DNA of 64,000 nucleotides, taken from an uncultured Flavobacteriales bacterium. Its GTDB lineage: Bacteria > Bacteroidota > Bacteroidia > Flavobacteriales_G > Salibacteraceae. The notes under the pieces were generated by a model. It searched no databases. It was not told the DNA's origin and was given only the letters and a program-made list of their open reading frames with translations. The stretch covers positions 558,001 to 622,000 of the forward strand of contig CAJQLE010000004.1 of NCBI GenBank assembly GCA_905479105.1, in the 5' to 3' direction. This document shows, piece after piece, positions 33,497 through 42,499 of the stretch; within the stretch, counting starts at the first letter, position 1; each line of letters starts with the position of its first letter. Made by a program: the position numbers and the translations under genes.

Positions 33497-34567
33497 ATGT
33501 TCGAAAAACCAATAGACTTTGATCGCTTCGTGCGAATGCTAATAACGGCAGGACTTTTAGTTCTGACCTATTTCCTTCTTAATGAATTATCATCTGTGTT
33601 ATTGCCGTTTTTTTTGGCCTGGCTCACAGCATATATGCTAGAACCTCTGGTTTTATTAATTCTAAGGTTGGTTAAGAAAAGAATTATCGCAGTGCTTTCT
33701 TCACTGTTCTTAATTGTTGGGGTGACAACCATGCTTTTAGTTGTGTTGACACCAATTGTAATAGATGAAGTTCTAGGCTTGCAATCACTCCTAGCTTCCC
33801 AAATAAACTCTATGCCTTGGCCTGCATGGATACCAAAAGACATCGGTGAAAAGATAAATGACTATATCTCGGGATATAATTACAAGACTATACTCGCTCA
33901 GGAAGGAGTTGCCGATAAGGCGGCTTCAATTCTGAGCGGAGGATGGAATGTTATTAGCAGTGCTTTCGGAGTTTTGGGAGCCCTATTTGGGACAATTACT
34001 TATGCACTTTATGTGGTTTTTATTATGCTTGATTATTCTAACATATCAAGCAGCTGGAAGAAGCTGATACCGGATAAATACAAAGACTTTTCTTATGGGC
34101 TAATTTCTGATATGGAAGCTGGGATGAATGGTTATTTTAAGGCTCAAACCAATATTGTTATTGTGGTTGCAATCCTTTTCTCAATTGGGTTCTCAATTAT
34201 TGGTTTGCCCTTTGCGATTCTGCTTGGAATAACACTCGGCCTAATGAATTACATCCCTTATGCACAGCTCATTGGAATAATACCGGCTGTTGGACTTACA
34301 GCTTTGCATTGTTTGGAAACTGGCGATAATTTTTGGGTTTATTTAGGTCTAGTATTGCTTGTCTTTACAGTCATTCAATTGGCCCAAGACCTATATTTAA
34401 CGCCTAAGTTTATGGGTTCTTTCAGTGGCTTTAACCCTGCTGTTATTCTTCTTTCTTTAAGTGTTTGGGGTAGTTTACTTGGCGTTATGGGATTAATCAT
34501 AGGTATTCCGCTCACGTCTATCCTTCTCTCTTATTATGAACGCTATATATTAAAATTTAAGTCTTGA
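33497..34567 (+). CDS. AI-2E family transporter (PerM-like)
   Basis: The 356-residue membrane protein has about eight helices. The PF01594 pattern is visible: LLPFFLAWLTAYMLEPLV near residues 35-52, the mid region LFGTITYALYVVFIMLDY, and the late signature PFAILLGITLGLMNYIPYAQLIG, then YLTPKFMGSFSGFNPAVILLS. These act as exporters or as antiporters, and the AI-2 link is established only for TqsA. It overlaps the next flavoprotein gene by 4 bases (TTGA), so the two are translationally coupled. Confidence 0.9.
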   Translation: MFEKPIDFDRFVRMLITAGLLVLTYFLLNELSSVLLPFFLAWLTAYMLEPLVLLILRLVKKRIIAVLSSLFLIVGVTTMLLVVLTPIVIDEVLGLQSLLASQINSMPWPAWIPKDIGEKINDYISGYNYKTILAQEGVADKAASILSGGWNVISSAFGVLGALFGTITYALYVVFIMLDYSNISSSWKKLIPDKYKDFSYGLISDMEAGMNGYFKAQTNIVIVVAILFSIGFSIIGLPFAILLGITLGLMNYIPYAQLIGIIPAVGLTALHCLETGDNFWVYLGLVLLVFTVIQLAQDLYLTPKFMGSFSGFNPAVILLSLSVWGSLLGVMGLIIGIPLTSILLSYYERYILKFKS

Positions 34568-35775
34568 AGATTGCGGTTATTGGAGGTGGCGCAGCTGGAT
34601 TTTTTGCTGCTATTTCAGCAAAAACTCATCATCCTGATGCAGAAGTTCATTTGATTGAGAAGAGCTCCAAACTTCTCTCCAAGGTTCTGATTAGTGGAGG
34701 AGGGAGATGCAATGTCACTCATGCATGCTTCAATAATACACAGCTTTCAAAGTACTACCCAAGGGGAGAGAGATTCCTGAAAAAGGCTTTTGAACAGTTC
34801 AACGTAGAAGATACGGTCAATTGGTATAAGGCTCAGGGTGTAGATCTGAAAATTGAAGATGATGGAAGAATGTTCCCTATTTCGAATGATTCAAGGTCAA
34901 TAGCCAATGCTCTTTTAGATCAAGCAAAGATTTTGGGGGTTATAATTCTTTTGAATTCGCACGTAAAGCATATTTCAAAATCTACGGATGCATTTCATTT
35001 GAATATTGGGGACGAGAAGTTCAATTATGATAACGTGATAATTGCTTCAGGTGGAAGTCCTAAAAAATCTGGTTTGAGTTGGTTAGAGGAGTTAGGGCAT
35101 GATGTTGTAAGTCCAGTACCGTCATTGTTTACGTTTAATATGCCAAAGGAAAGTATTACCCATTTAATGGGTGTGAACGTTCCAAAAGCGAAGCTCCGTA
35201 TTAGAAATACAAAACTCGAAACTTCTGCTCCATTATTAATTACACATTGGGGAATGAGTGGGCCAGCCGTCTTAAAGCTAAGTGCATTTGGAGCGATTGA
35301 TTTAGCTGCTTTAGATTACACGTTCAGTGTTCAAGTCAATTGGCTTGATACCATGAATGAGTCCAATTTGAGAATTGAAGTTGATAATCAAGGCTTAGAT
35401 AAAGAGCAGAAAAAAATAGCGAACAGAAATCCATTTGCTTTACCCAGCAGACTTTGGGAGTTTCTTCTCCGGAAATCTCAAATATCTTTAGACAAACGAT
35501 GGATTGACTTGAGTAAGAAGGAATTGAACAGGCTCGTCAATACCTTAACTAATGATGATTATAAGGTTGATGGTAAAACCACCTTTAAGGAGGAGTTCGT
35601 TACTGCTGGAGGCGTTGATCTCAATAATATTGAAGTCACATCAATGCAAAGTAAGAAGTTACCAGGAGTTTACTTTTGTGGAGAGGTAATGGATATTGAT
35701 GGAGTCACAGGTGGATTCAATTTTCAGGCTGCATGGACTACTGGTTGGATCGCAGGAAAGCTTAAATCAATTTGA
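34564..35775 (+). CDS. BaiN/HI0933-family FAD-dependent oxidoreductase
   Basis: The 403-residue flavoprotein starts with TTG at 34564, overlapping the upstream stop. The FAD-binding motif is VIGGGAAGFFAAISA (residues 4-18). SSKLLSKVLISGGGRCNVTH is the hallmark of the HI0933/BaiN/RdsA (aminoacetone oxidase) family. The C-terminal segment CGEVMDIDGVTGGFNFQAAW closes the FAD site. In gut bacteria BaiN is proposed to act on bile-acid enones. In this organism the substrate is unknown; a reductase of small hydrophobic ketones is a guess. It ends in a 14-base convergent overlap with the S1 protein gene. Confidence 0.92.
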   Translation: MKIAVIGGGAAGFFAAISAKTHHPDAEVHLIEKSSKLLSKVLISGGGRCNVTHACFNNTQLSKYYPRGERFLKKAFEQFNVEDTVNWYKAQGVDLKIEDDGRMFPISNDSRSIANALLDQAKILGVIILLNSHVKHISKSTDAFHLNIGDEKFNYDNVIIASGGSPKKSGLSWLEELGHDVVSPVPSLFTFNMPKESITHLMGVNVPKAKLRIRNTKLETSAPLLITHWGMSGPAVLKLSAFGAIDLAALDYTFSVQVNWLDTMNESNLRIEVDNQGLDKEQKKIANRNPFALPSRLWEFLLRKSQISLDKRWIDLSKKELNRLVNTLTNDDYKVDGKTTFKEEFVTAGGVDLNNIEVTSMQSKKLPGVYFCGEVMDIDGVTGGFNFQAAWTTGWIAGKLKSI

Positions 35776-36592
35776 TTCCATCCGGATTTATTTCGATTAT
35801 TCTTGATTTGTAAAGACCTCCAGCTGCTTTCTTAAATGATTTCTTACTCATCGATAAGGCGGAATAGATTGCTTCAGGGGAGCTCTTATCAGTTAAGGGT
35901 AAAAAACCATTATTTTTCTCTAAGGCATCGATCAAGTCTTTGGTCGAATCATCAATTGATTCAAAGCCTGGCTTTTGAAGAATTACATCTATTCGACCAT
36001 CCTCTCTTATAGCATTCACATAAGCGTTTGTTGCGTCTCCAATATTTAATTCTTGAAATACTTGATTGGCGTATATCATACCAAGATATTGATTATTTAC
36101 TATTACTTGATAACCAAGAGGAGGATGCTCTTTCCAAACAATTGCCTGAACTTCAGAGCCTTTTTCTAGGCCTTCAGGAATAGATTCTAAGTATCGCTCA
36201 AGACGGGGAGAGGCAGCAAGGCGCTGAGTTAAAGTATCAAGATAAACATAGACCAAGTGATTTTCGCCTTCGCGCAGTTTAACAATCTGTTCCTTCATTG
36301 GTACAAAGAGATCTTTACTCAACCCCCAATCTAAAAAGGCTCCTGCTTCAGTTACACTTTTAACATTCATCCAGGCTATTTCATTCAGTTTGCCCTTTGG
36401 AGTTTCTGTTGTCGATATCAATCTATCTTCAGAGTCACGATAGATAAAAACATCGATTTTATCACCTACCTCAATTTTCTTCGGAACATATCTTTTAGGA
36501 AGCAGGACTTCCATTCCTAAATCATCGGAAAGAAAAAGACCTATGGCTGTTTCCTTTTCAATGCGAAGCGTATTAATTTCTCCAATTTTCAC
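35762..36592 (-). CDS. CvfB-like S1 RNA-binding protein
   Basis: The 276-residue protein has consecutive S1-like domains and a C-terminal winged helix. The first domain starts IGEINTLRIEKETAIGLFLSDDLG. The second has GAFLDWGLSKDLFVPMKEQI. The third has GYQVIVNNQYLGMIYANQVF. The final helices read SPEAIYSALSMSKKSFKKAAGGLYK. This is the arrangement of CvfB, a conserved RNA-binding virulence regulator in Gram-positives that is also widespread in Bacteroidota. It likely binds mRNA or ribosomal RNA. It is a single gene between convergent neighbours, with a terminator of the dps gene 28 bases upstream of its start. Confidence 0.88.
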   Translation of the reverse strand: MKIGEINTLRIEKETAIGLFLSDDLGMEVLLPKRYVPKKIEVGDKIDVFIYRDSEDRLISTTETPKGKLNEIAWMNVKSVTEAGAFLDWGLSKDLFVPMKEQIVKLREGENHLVYVYLDTLTQRLAASPRLERYLESIPEGLEKGSEVQAIVWKEHPPLGYQVIVNNQYLGMIYANQVFQELNIGDATNAYVNAIREDGRIDVILQKPGFESIDDSTKDLIDALEKNNGFLPLTDKSSPEAIYSALSMSKKSFKKAAGGLYKSRIIEINPDGIKLI

Positions 36593-36619
36593 AAAGCGAA
36601 ACTAAGGCAATAATTCCTT

Positions 36620-36653
36620 AAAAAGAGAAAGCCCCATTTCGGGGCCTTCTCTT
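36620..36653 (-). terminator. Terminator downstream of dps
   Basis: A GC core GCCCC/GGGGC with a GAAAT loop is flanked by AGAGAA/TTCTCT arms. Read on the minus strand it ends in a T run at 36624-36620. It lies 29 bases after the dps stop codon. Confidence 0.8.
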
Positions 36654-36681
36654 CAACTTAAACCTACTTACCTATGAAAAT

Positions 36682-37158
36682 TTATGAATTGTATGCTCGT
36701 AACATCCAAACTACTTTTTCTTGTTCTCGGATATAATCACTCATCAAAGCATCAGTACCTTCGTCATTCATTTTCCCTGCAATTGAAAGAATCTCACGCT
36801 CTAACTCGATAAGGGTTGTCATGTTGCTAATTGTTACACTAACGGTTTCATTCGCAGTATTAATGTCCTTAGCTGGTTTTACATTCGAATGCGTTAAATA
36901 ATCTTCGAATGTGTGGAAAGGATGTCCTTCAAGTGTTAAGATGCGTTCAGCAATTTCATCTACTGCAAGATTGGCGCTAGTGTATAACTCTTCAAACTTG
37001 GCGTGTAGCTCAAAGAAACTCGGCCCGCTAATGTTCCAATGAAAACCACGTAAGTTCTGATAGAAAACTTGGTAGTTCGCTAAAAGAGAGTTTAGTTTTT
37101 CAACTAATGACTCTGTCTCTAATTTGTCTAAACCTATAGTGTTTTCTGATTTTTTCAT
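36682..37158 (-). CDS. dps: Dps-family ferritin-like DNA protection protein
   Basis: The 158-residue four-helix protein has the Dps ferroxidase signature. NLRGFHWNISGPSFFELHAKFEELYTS (split here as helix A-B) contains the H-W-N metal site and the DEIAERI run. In the dodecamer these residues from two subunits oxidise Fe(II) with hydrogen peroxide, protecting DNA and storing iron. The length and N-terminus fit the family. The gene is divergent from the oxyR-like gene across 62 bases, so OxyR control is highly likely. The reverse complement of GTCAAATCAATA is a near match to the promoter consensus. A clear terminator follows. Confidence 0.94.
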   Translation of the reverse strand: MKKSENTIGLDKLETESLVEKLNSLLANYQVFYQNLRGFHWNISGPSFFELHAKFEELYTSANLAVDEIAERILTLEGHPFHTFEDYLTHSNVKPAKDINTANETVSVTISNMTTLIELEREILSIAGKMNDEGTDALMSDYIREQEKVVWMLRAYNS

Positions 37159-37220
37159 AGACCGAATTTACTTGTGTTAACCTTATTAGTCAAATCAATA
37201 CTCTTTATATTCGCATTGAT

Positions 37221-38165
37221 ATGAACTATACCATTCAGCAATTGAGTTATCTTGTAGCTCTTGATTATTACGGGAACTTTAGTCGTGCAGCAGAGAGCTG
37301 TTACGTCTCTCAGCCAACTTTGAGTATGCAAGTAAAAAAGCTTGAAAATGATTTGGGCGTAATAATTATTGATCGCTCTAAACAACCACTTGTTTTTACT
37401 GAAGTAGGTAAACTCATTCTTGAGCAAGCAAAATCATCGTTGAGTGAATTACATGCTATTGATGATATTATCGCTGAAAGTAGAGGAGAGGTTTCTGGAT
37501 ACTTACATGTTGGGATAATACCAACATTAGCGCCCTATCTAGTGCCATTATTTATTGGAAATTTCCTCAAAAAGTATCCGAAAGTCAATTTAAAACTAAC
37601 AGAATTCAAAACTGAGGAGATCATAGAGCGTTTGCATAATGATAAGCTTGATGTAGGTATCTTGGCTACTCCTTTAAATGAAATAGGCATTTCTGAAGAG
37701 CCAATGTTTTATGAAAAACTGCTTTCATATTCTGATCCAAAGCTTGCTTTGAAATTTGGTAATCGCGTCACCATAGATCAAATATTATCTTCTAAGCTTT
37801 GGGTGTTAAGTGAGGGTAATTGCTTTCGAAATCAAACATTTAATTTATGTTCTTTAGATCAGACAGCTTACAAGGCATTCGATTTTGAATATGAAAGTGG
37901 ATCTATTGAAACCTTAATCCGTTTAGTGGATAAAGAAGGAGGGACGACCATTATTCCTGAGCTTGCACTGGATACTTTAACGGATGAGCAAATTGATCGC
38001 GTTAAGTTTATTGAACAAACCAATCCTGTGCGTGAGATAAGCACAGTTCGAAGACGAAAAGGCTTAAAGACTTCAATTATTCAAGCATTGAGAGAAGAAA
38101 TAAGAATGTCAATCCCTAAATCCTTGATTGAGAATGAGCAAGATAGGCAGGTAGTGGCCTTGTAA
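37221..38165 (+). CDS. oxyR: OxyR-like LysR-family peroxide-responsive regulator
   Basis: The 314-residue LTTR has an N-terminal winged helix-turn-helix (YTIQQLSYLVALDYYGNFSR, then AAESCYVSQPTLSMQVKKLE) and a periplasmic-binding-type regulatory domain. The peroxide switch is conserved: C201 and C210 in SEGNCFRNQTFNLC, nine residues apart. They match C199 and C208 of E. coli OxyR, so an oxidisable disulfide is strongly predicted. The gene is divergent from dps, a classic target. TATATTCG just upstream of the start is one mismatch from the -7 element. It likely controls dps and catalase genes outside the window. Confidence 0.92.
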   Translation: MNYTIQQLSYLVALDYYGNFSRAAESCYVSQPTLSMQVKKLENDLGVIIIDRSKQPLVFTEVGKLILEQAKSSLSELHAIDDIIAESRGEVSGYLHVGIIPTLAPYLVPLFIGNFLKKYPKVNLKLTEFKTEEIIERLHNDKLDVGILATPLNEIGISEEPMFYEKLLSYSDPKLALKFGNRVTIDQILSSKLWVLSEGNCFRNQTFNLCSLDQTAYKAFDFEYESGSIETLIRLVDKEGGTTIIPELALDTLTDEQIDRVKFIEQTNPVREISTVRRRKGLKTSIIQALREEIRMSIPKSLIENEQDRQVVAL

Positions 38166-38241
38166 GTAAAGCAGTTGCCACTTCATTCCAAATCAATCGA
38201 TTATTAATATTCCCTCGAACAGTTTTATGATGAATTAAGCA

Positions 38242-38249
38242 TACCTTTG
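38242..38249 (+). promoter_or_regulatory. TAnnTTTG promoter element for typA
   Basis: TACCTTTG is an exact -7 match, 29 bases before the GTG start of typA at 38279. The TTT at 38223-38226 is only a weak upstream element. Confidence 0.65.
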
Positions 38250-38278
38250 CAGCCGCTAAATTAAAGGCTTAGAAATCA

Positions 38279-40042
38279 GTGCAATCAATTAGAAACATAG
38301 CGATTATCGCTCACGTTGACCATGGTAAAACTACCCTCGTTGACAAAATCATTCACTACGCGAAATTATTAGACGACAGAAAGGAGCAAGTTGATCTTCT
38401 CCTGGATAGTAATGATTTGGAGAGGGAAAGAGGTATTACCATTCTTTCAAAGAATGTTTCCGTTCAATATAAAGGTGTTAAAATCAATATAATTGACACC
38501 CCTGGTCACGCTGATTTTGGCGGTGAGGTGGAGAGAGTGTTAAAAATGGCTGATGGTGTTCTGCTTTTAGTGGATGCTTTTGAAGGTCCAATGCCACAAA
38601 CACGATTTGTGTTGAGTAAGGCTATTGAATTGAATCTGAAGCCAATAGTTGTAGTGAACAAGGTTGATAAAGAAAACTGCCGACCAGACGAGGTACATGA
38701 GCAAGTTTTCGACCTTATGTTTAACTTGGATGCTACTGAAGATCAATTGAATTTTGAAACGCTTTATGGATCATCCAAGCACGGATGGATGAGTAAAGAT
38801 TGGAAAAGACAAACTACTGATATCGTTGAGCTTTTGGATACAATTCTCGAGGTGATTCCTGAAGCGACTTATTATGAAGGTGATGCCCAAATGCAGATTT
38901 CTTCTTTAGATTTCAGCAGTTTTAAGGGTCGAATAGCCATTGGTAAAGTTTATCGAGGCGATCTTTTTGCAGGAAAGGACTACTTCTTGATGAAAAAAGA
39001 TGGTGTCAAGAAAAAGAACCGAGTAAAAGAACTCTTTGTGTTTGAAGGACTTGGAAGACAGCAAGTTGACAAAGTTCGAAGTGGTGATTTATGCGCAATT
39101 GTAGGAATGGAAGATTTTGAAATTGGCGATACTGTTTCGTCCATCGAAAACCCAGAAGCCTTAAAAAGAATTAGTGTAGACGAGCCTACAATGAGTATGC
39201 TATTTACAATTAACAATTCTCCGTTTTTTGGAAAAGAAGGAAAGTTAGTTACATCGAGGCATTTGAGAGATCGCTTGTACAAAGAAACCGAGAAGAATTT
39301 AGCTCTTCGAGTAGAGGACACGGATACAGAGGATAAATTCAACGTTTTCGGACGAGGTGTGCTTCATTTAAGTGTTCTTATTGAGACCATGAGAAGAGAA
39401 GGTTACGAACTTCAAGTAGGTAAGCCTCAAGTAATCATTAAGGAAATTGATGGAGTGAAATCGGAGCCATTTGAAACCTTGGTTATTGATGTGCCAGAAG
39501 AATATAGTGGAAAAGCTATTGAATTGGTTACTCAGCGTAAGGGTGATTTATTGATCATGGAAAGCAAAGGTGATATTCAGCATATCGAGTTTGACATCCC
39601 ATCTAGAGGGCTTATAGGATTAAGGAATAAAGTCTTAACTGCTACTGCAGGAGAGGCAGTTATGAATCACAGATTCAGTGCTTATAAGCCTTTCAAAGGT
39701 GCTATGAGTGGTGTTGAAAAAGGAGCCTTAGTGTCTAGTGAAACTGGTCAGGCTTTAACTTTTGCAATTGACAGGCTTCAAGATCGCGGAAGATTCTTTA
39801 TAGATCCTTCTGAGCAGGTTTACAAGGGTCAGGTGGTTGGCGAGAATTCAAGAGATAACGATTTAGAAGTGAACGTTATTAAGGGAAAACAATTAACCAA
39901 CGTAAGGTCTTCAGGAACTGACCGTGCAGCAAGTGTTGCACCTAAGGTGAAGTTCTCTCTTGAAGAAGCGATGGAATACATTCGAGAAGATGAATACTTG
40001 GAGGTAACTCCACTCAGTATGAGGATGAGAAAGATATCTTAA
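38279..40042 (+). CDS. typA: Translational GTPase TypA/BipA
   Basis: The 587-residue protein starts with GTG at 38279. The GTPase motifs are G1 AHVDHGKTTL, the switch region ERERGITILSKNVS, G3 DTPGHADFGG and G4 NKVDK. The C-terminal BipA-specific region follows, including SRGLIGLRNKVLTATAGEAV near residue 440. TypA binds the 70S ribosome at the elongation-factor site and is needed for ribosome assembly and growth at low temperature. The length is close to E. coli BipA (607). It has a consensus promoter and a strong downstream terminator, so it is monocistronic. Confidence 0.97.
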   Translation: MQSIRNIAIIAHVDHGKTTLVDKIIHYAKLLDDRKEQVDLLLDSNDLERERGITILSKNVSVQYKGVKINIIDTPGHADFGGEVERVLKMADGVLLLVDAFEGPMPQTRFVLSKAIELNLKPIVVVNKVDKENCRPDEVHEQVFDLMFNLDATEDQLNFETLYGSSKHGWMSKDWKRQTTDIVELLDTILEVIPEATYYEGDAQMQISSLDFSSFKGRIAIGKVYRGDLFAGKDYFLMKKDGVKKKNRVKELFVFEGLGRQQVDKVRSGDLCAIVGMEDFEIGDTVSSIENPEALKRISVDEPTMSMLFTINNSPFFGKEGKLVTSRHLRDRLYKETEKNLALRVEDTDTEDKFNVFGRGVLHLSVLIETMRREGYELQVGKPQVIIKEIDGVKSEPFETLVIDVPEEYSGKAIELVTQRKGDLLIMESKGDIQHIEFDIPSRGLIGLRNKVLTATAGEAVMNHRFSAYKPFKGAMSGVEKGALVSSETGQALTFAIDRLQDRGRFFIDPSEQVYKGQVVGENSRDNDLEVNVIKGKQLTNVRSSGTDRAASVAPKVKFSLEEAMEYIREDEYLEVTPLSMRMRKIS

Positions 40043-40043
40043 A

Positions 40044-40072
40044 AAAAAAGGCCGCTTTTAGCGGCCTTTTTT
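40044..40072 (+). terminator. Terminator after typA
   Basis: An A-run plus GGCCGC (40050-40055) pairs with GCGGCC (40061-40066) plus a T-run around TTTTA. The U-tract is on the plus strand and the stem starts 2 bases after the typA stop codon. Confidence 0.9.
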
Positions 40073-40145
40073 AATGGAGTGTTTTTTATTAAAATTTCCG
40101 ATGTTTTTCAAATATTTTTCGAGTCCTAAGGCCTAAAGATTATGT

Positions 40146-41315
40146 TTGCCCAAGATTATTAAAAGCTTGAAAGAACAGGTTGTTTCTACTGAAAATAAGT
40201 ATTTGGAGGTATTAGAGTATTTAGCAAGACAAGATTCAATTGCGGTTGATCTTGAGTTTGATAAAAATAGATACCGTTATGGATTTACTATGTGCCTTAT
40301 GCAAGTTGCAGTGGGGTCCGATTGCTTCGTTTTAGATCCATTAAGTGATGGGATAGATATTTCTAGAACATTTCATTTGATGGAGAATCCAAAAATCCAA
40401 AAATTGACATTTGAGTTTGGAGAAGATATTCGATTGTTTCATCATTTAGGTTGTAAGCCAAAGAATATTTATGATTTGAGCGTTTCCTCTAAACTACTTG
40501 ATTATTCTCAGGTGTCATTAGGGAATATTCTTGGTCAGTTTTTAAATATTGATGCAGATAAATCCTCACAGAAAAGTAACTGGTTTCAAAGACCATTGAC
40601 CGAAAAACAAGTGCAATATGCGGCAGATGATGTAAGGTATTTACATCAATTGGAGTCATTACTGAATAATAAGATTATTCATAAAAAGATGATGAGTTGG
40701 GTTCAAGAAGAACGTGAGTTTTTTGAAAGTCAGGATTTTGAAAACACTGAAAACAGTAATTATTTCAAGTCAAGAGATAAAGATGGAATGAGTGAAGTAC
40801 AATGGTTCATATTTGAGAAGTTGATTGCTTATAGAGAGAAATTAGCTGAAGAGGCCAATAAACCATCGTATCAAATACTAGACAAGGACTATCTACTTTC
40901 TCTGGCAAAGAGTAAAAATGAGATTCAATCTTTTTACGCGGAATCAAAGGCTCCGAAGAAGCTAATGAATGAATCATTTAAGAATCAGCTGTTAGAGGTC
41001 CTCAATAAGTCAAAGGTTGAAGCTATTCAACTTGGATTATCTCTGGATAAACTTGTAAATCCAATGCTTTCGAAAGAGGAGATGTCCCTTGTTAGGTCCA
41101 CTAAAAAGGAGCGGGATTCTATAGTAGCGAATATTTACAAACCAATTCAGTCGTTGATTAAACGAGACTTTGGAGAAAATGCGGCTGTCTATATTATGGG
41201 AAATAAACTAATGACTGAACTTGCTTCTGGATCATATTTGAATTTACGTGCTTATAAGCGAGAGTTAATATCCAAATATGCAGATGAATTGAATTTGAAA
41301 ATTGAGCTTAATTAA
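40146..41315 (+). CDS. rnd: Ribonuclease D-family 3'-5' exoribonuclease
   Basis: The 389-residue protein starts with TTG at 40146. The DEDDy exonuclease motifs are visible: D35 and E37 in AVDLEFDKN (Exo I), the Exo II acidic residue in TFEFGEDIRLF, and the Exo III pair in YAADDVRYLHQL, with Y ahead of the last aspartate. C-terminal helices (about 210-389) match the HRDC region of RNase D (EVQWFIFEKLIAYREKLAE). RNase D trims tRNA and other stable RNA 3' ends. It is 103 bases after typA, behind its terminator, and 29 bases before egtB, so it could be in one unit with egtB or separate. Confidence 0.88.
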   Translation: MPKIIKSLKEQVVSTENKYLEVLEYLARQDSIAVDLEFDKNRYRYGFTMCLMQVAVGSDCFVLDPLSDGIDISRTFHLMENPKIQKLTFEFGEDIRLFHHLGCKPKNIYDLSVSSKLLDYSQVSLGNILGQFLNIDADKSSQKSNWFQRPLTEKQVQYAADDVRYLHQLESLLNNKIIHKKMMSWVQEEREFFESQDFENTENSNYFKSRDKDGMSEVQWFIFEKLIAYREKLAEEANKPSYQILDKDYLLSLAKSKNEIQSFYAESKAPKKLMNESFKNQLLEVLNKSKVEAIQLGLSLDKLVNPMLSKEEMSLVRSTKKERDSIVANIYKPIQSLIKRDFGENAAVYIMGNKLMTELASGSYLNLRAYKRELISKYADELNLKIELN

Positions 41316-41344
41316 ATTGAATTGTTTGTCTTTATAGTTGATAA

Positions 41345-42499
41345 ATGAATATTATAGCGCGATATAAAAATGTTAGGGCTTATACGATGGAACTGTGTAA
41401 ACCTTTATTCCTTGAAGACTACATTCCGCAAGGTTCTGTTTTTGCAAGTCCAGTTAAATGGCATATCGCTCATACAACCTGGTTTTTTGAAACGTTTCTT
41501 CTCAAAAACTATCTGAAGAATTATAAAGAATTTCATTCAGATTTTAATTTTCTGTTCAATAGTTATTACAATGCTATTGGAACGCGCACTGCCAGAATAA
41601 ATAGAGGTGTTATGTCTCGACCATCAGTGGAAGACGTGCATAAGTACAGAGCTCATGTTGATAATGCCATGATGCTTCTTTTTGATAAAGTGGCTTTAGA
41701 TCTAATTTTTCCTTTGCTTGAAATTGGAATAAACCATGAACAGCAGCACCAAGAGTTATTATTAACTGACCTTAAGTATAACTTTAGCTTAAACCCAATC
41801 CACCCTTTATACAAAGAAGGTGCTTCTTTGGTTTCAAATGAAAACACTGACGCAGGATTTGTCTCTGTAAGCGCAGGAGTATACAAGGTGGGTTATGAAG
41901 GGGGTGGCTTTAGTTTTGATAATGAGCATTCGCGTCATGACGTATTTCTGCGTGATTGTATCATTTCGAAAAGCCTAGTGACAAACGGTGAGTTTTTACA
42001 GTTTATCCATGATGATGGATACAAAAGGCATGAACTATGGCTAGACGAAGGATGGTCATGGATTAATCAGGAGGGAATAGAAAATCCTCTTTATTGGAAG
42101 AAAGCAAACGGTAAGTGGTTTCAGTTCTCTCTTGAAGGATTGATTCCATTGAATGAAAAAGCTCAGTTAGCCCATATCTCCCATTATGAAGCAGCTGCTT
42201 TTTCCGAATGGAAAGGCATGAGATTACCTACTGAATTTGAATGGGAGGTAGCAAGTGAGAGCTTTAATTGGGGAGCCCGCTGGGAACATACATCAAGTGC
42301 TTACTTGGCGTATCCTGGTTATAAAAAACCTTCAGGTGCGGTGGGTGAGTACAATGGTAAATTTATGATGAATCAAATGGTTCTTCGTGGAGCAAGCAAT
42401 GCGACTCCCAAAGGCCATTCCCGAAGAACCTACAGGAATTTTTTTCACCCAAATATGCAATGGCAGTTTGCTGGAATAAGATTAGCAAGTGATGAATGA
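41345..42499 (+). CDS. egtB: EgtB-like iron-dependent sulfoxide synthase
   Basis: The 384-residue protein has an N-terminal DinB-like helical domain with the Fe-binding histidines: H43 in WHIAHTTWFFE and H131 and H135 in NHEQQHQELLL. A C-terminal formylglycine-generating-enzyme-like domain (about 175-384) has AGVYKVGYEGG and WKGMRLPTEFEWEVAS. EgtB joins oxygen, a thiol donor and trimethylhistidine (hercynine) to form the sulfoxide of ergothioneine biosynthesis. The pair with EgtD downstream, overlapping by 8 bases, supports this rather than OvoA. The donor thiol, cysteine or gamma-glutamylcysteine, cannot be told. No EgtC or EgtE gene is visible. Confidence 0.9.
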   Translation: MNIIARYKNVRAYTMELCKPLFLEDYIPQGSVFASPVKWHIAHTTWFFETFLLKNYLKNYKEFHSDFNFLFNSYYNAIGTRTARINRGVMSRPSVEDVHKYRAHVDNAMMLLFDKVALDLIFPLLEIGINHEQQHQELLLTDLKYNFSLNPIHPLYKEGASLVSNENTDAGFVSVSAGVYKVGYEGGGFSFDNEHSRHDVFLRDCIISKSLVTNGEFLQFIHDDGYKRHELWLDEGWSWINQEGIENPLYWKKANGKWFQFSLEGLIPLNEKAQLAHISHYEAAAFSEWKGMRLPTEFEWEVASESFNWGARWEHTSSAYLAYPGYKKPSGAVGEYNGKFMMNQMVLRGASNATPKGHSRRTYRNFFHPNMQWQFAGIRLASDE

